From: Rhodospirillales bacterium
GTDB taxonomy: Bacteria > Pseudomonadota > Alphaproteobacteria > Rhodospirillales > Casp-alpha2
Reading direction: 5' to 3'
DNA length: 5,332 nt
Assembly: GCA_028282185.1 (NCBI GenBank)
Contig: JANQIJ010000289.1
Location: forward strand, 1-5,332
Shown here: piece by piece, positions 3,625-5,332 of the stretch
Numbering within the stretch: the first letter of the stretch is position 1
Layout: every line of letters begins with the position of its first letter
The notes under the pieces: generated by a model
Databases searched by the model: none
Seen by the model: only the letters and a program-made list of their open reading frames with translations
Told to the model about the DNA's origin: nothing
Made by a program: the position numbers and the translations under genes

Positions 3625-5332
3625 TTAATAGACCCGAGCCTTGGGCTCGATGTACTCGACCTCGTCGGTCAGGGTCCAGGTATGCACCGGGCGGTAATCG
3701 ATCTTGATCGAGCCGTCCTCGCCGACCCAGCAAAGCGTGTGTTTCATCCAGTTCTCGTCGTCCCGGTCGGGATAGTCCTCATGGGCCTGGGCGCCGCGGC
3801 TTTCGTGTCGGGCTTCGGCCGAATAGATCGTCGCCATGGCGTTGATCATCAGGTTCTCCAACTCCAACGCCTCGACCAGGTCCGAGTTCCAGATCATCGA
3901 CCGGTCCTCGACCCGCATGTCGGCCTGGGATTTCCAGATCTCGTCCATCTTGTCGCAGCCTTCCTTGAGCGTCTTCGACGTGCGATAGACGGCCGCGTCG
4001 TTCTGCATCACGCGCTGCATGTTGGCGCGGATTTCCGCCACCTTGGTGCCGCCGTCCGCGTGGCGGATGCGGTCGAGACGCTCCAGCGCCTTGTCGGTGC
4101 AGCCCGACCGATAGGGCCTGAGCGGCATCCCGGGCTTGACGGTTTCCTTGGCCCGGATGCCGGCGGCGCGGCCGAAGACGATCAGGTCCAACAGCGAATT
4201 GGTGCCCAGCCGGTTGGCGCCGTGGACCGAGGCACAGGCCGCCTCGCCGACCGCCATGATCCCCGGCATCAGCGCGTCGGGGTCGTCGTCCGCCGGGCTC
4301 AAGGCTTCGGTCATGTAGTTGGTCGGAATCCCGCCCATGTTGTAATGCACCGTCGGCAGCACGGGGATCGGCTCTTTCGAGGCGTCGACGCCGGCGAAAA
4401 TCTTCGCCGTTTCGGTGATGCCCGGCAGACGTTTCGCCAAGGTGTCGCCGCCCAGGTGTTCCAGGTGCAGCATGATATGGTCGCCGTTTTCGCCGACGCC
4501 GCGGCCCTCGCGGATTTCCATGGTCATCGAGCGCGAGACCACGTCGCGCGACGCCAGATCCTTGGCCGTCGGGGCATAGCGTTCCATGAAGCGCTCACCC
4601 TCCGAATTGGTCAGATAGCCGCCTTCGCCGCGCGCTCCCTCGGTGATCAGGCAGCCGGAACCGTATATCCCGGTCGGGTGGAACTGGATGAACTCCTGGT
4701 CCTGCAACGGCAGGCCGGCGCGGGCGAACATGGCGCCGCCGTCGCCGGTGCAGGTATGGGCCGATGTCGCCGAGAAATAGGCGCGGCCGTAGCCGCCGGT
4801 GGCGAGCACCGTCTGGTGGCCGCGGAAGGTATGGATCGTGCCGTCGTCCAGGTTCCAGGCGATGACCCCTTCGCAGACCCCGTCGTCGCCCACGATCAAA
4901 TCGAGAGCGAAGTATTCGACGAAGAATTCGGCGTTGTGGGCCAAGGACTGTTGATAGAGCGTGTGCAGCATGGCGTGTCCGGTGCGGTCGGCGGCGGCAC
5001 AGGCACGCCGTACCGGCGCTTCGCCGAAATTGCGCATATGGCCGCCGAAGGGACGCTGATAGATGCGGCCGTCGTCGGTGCGCGAAAACGGCATGCCGAA
5101 ATGTTCCATTTCGATGACGGCCGGCACCGCTTCGCGGCACATGTATTCGATGGCGTCCTGGTCGCCCAACCAGTCGGCGCCCTTGACCGTGTCGTACATG
5201 TGCCATTCCCAATGGTCTTCATCCAGGTTGCCGAGCGCCGCCGATACGCCCCCCTGGGCGGCGACGGTATGGGATCGGGTTGGAAAGACCTTTGTGATGC
5301 AGGCCGTCTTGAGGCCCGCCGCCGCCATGCCG
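3625..5332 (-). CDS. sdhA: Succinate dehydrogenase flavoprotein subunit, N-terminus missing
   Basis: SdhA oxidises succinate to fumarate at a covalently bound FAD, linking the TCA cycle to the respiratory chain. About 568 codons are visible. The window ends inside ...GMAAAGLKTACITK, so roughly 25-30 N-terminal residues with the GxGxxG dinucleotide motif lie outside; the ATG at 5328 is an internal Met, not the start. Counting from that Met: flavin-linked histidine H20 (TRSHTVAAQGG), H217 (QFHPTGI), R261 (SRDVVSRS), H328 (VHYNMGG) and R373 (GANRLGTNSLL). These sit a constant 25-26 residues below E. coli H45, H242, R286, H354 and R399, so the catalytic set is complete with no gap. The C-terminus (HESRGAQAHEDYPDRDDENWMKH ending PKARVY) is typical of alphaproteobacteria. 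sdhB follows after 17 nt; sdhC and sdhD are expected upstream, off the window. Confidence 0.97.
   Translation of the reverse strand, partial: GMAAAGLKTACITKVFPTRSHTVAAQGGVSAALGNLDEDHWEWHMYDTVKGADWLGDQDAIEYMCREAVPAVIEMEHFGMPFSRTDDGRIYQRPFGGHMRNFGEAPVRRACAAADRTGHAMLHTLYQQSLAHNAEFFVEYFALDLIVGDDGVCEGVIAWNLDDGTIHTFRGHQTVLATGGYGRAYFSATSAHTCTGDGGAMFARAGLPLQDQEFIQFHPTGIYGSGCLITEGARGEGGYLTNSEGERFMERYAPTAKDLASRDVVSRSMTMEIREGRGVGENGDHIMLHLEHLGGDTLAKRLPGITETAKIFAGVDASKEPIPVLPTVHYNMGGIPTNYMTEALSPADDDPDALMPGIMAVGEAACASVHGANRLGTNSLLDLIVFGRAAGIRAKETVKPGMPLRPYRSGCTDKALERLDRIRHADGGTKVAEIRANMQRVMQNDAAVYRTSKTLKEGCDKMDEIWKSQADMRVEDRSMIWNSDLVEALELENLMINAMATIYSAEARHESRGAQAHEDYPDRDDENWMKHTLCWVGEDGSIKIDYRPVHTWTLTDEVEYIEPKARVY

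Noticed and set aside
3608..3733. Longer sdhB start adding 42 residues
   Set aside because: The extension lies within the end of sdhA, is arginine-rich shadow sequence, and the ATG at 3607 has a ribosome site and the family N-terminus.
4595..5212. Arginine- and histidine-rich open frame inside sdhA
   Set aside because: It is an out-of-frame shadow of sdhA with the composition typical of shifted high-GC coding sequence.
1..5332. CRISPR array, tRNA, insertion sequence or complete multi-gene defence system
   Set aside because: No regularly spaced repeats, no cloverleaf, no transposase or integrase, and the DUF3800 gene has no recognisable partner in the window.

Overview
The window is a 5.3 kb piece of a high-GC bacterial chromosome, most likely an alphaproteobacterium and possibly Rhodospirillales-like. 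The basis is the style of SdhA and SdhB (N-terminus MVELNLP..., SdhA ending in PKARVY), the strongly GC-biased codons, and a DUF6494-type small protein that I associate from memory with this group. Both ends are cut: a sterol desaturase-family gene is incomplete at the left and sdhA lacks its N-terminus at the right. It may be a whole short metagenomic or single-cell contig.

Layout. Positions 1-213 hold a perfect 83-bp inverted repeat around a 47-nt spacer. It splits the sterol desaturase gene, whose C-terminal part reads on + up to 608; the preceding conserved histidine box lies on the minus strand of 1-130. This looks like a fold-back chimera at a contig end rather than biology. Next come a PaiB-family FMN-binding protein gene (minus, 656-1291, GTG start) and, divergently, a 79-aa DUF6494-type gene (plus, 1462-1701). 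A two-part hairpin with A- and T-flanks follows directly (1702-1742).

From about 1743 the base composition drops sharply. This AT-richer islet runs to 2828. It contains about 225 nt of non-coding DNA with small hairpins and AT-rich promoter-like sequence, then a textbook intrinsic terminator (1968-2001), then a DUF3800 gene (2013-2828) whose ATG is only 11 nt after the T-run. The islet stops 2 bp from the sdhB stop codon.

The right half (2831-5332, minus strand) is sdhA-sdhB, the catalytic half of succinate dehydrogenase (complex II), with all visible flavin, catalytic and iron-sulfur ligands intact. sdhC and sdhD would be expected upstream of sdhA, outside the window.

The housekeeping part is ordinary. 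The items worth a second look are the DUF3800 islet inserted between converging core genes, the possible small RNA or attenuator in front of it, and the fold-back at the left end. I found no CRISPR array, tRNA, rRNA or insertion sequence.
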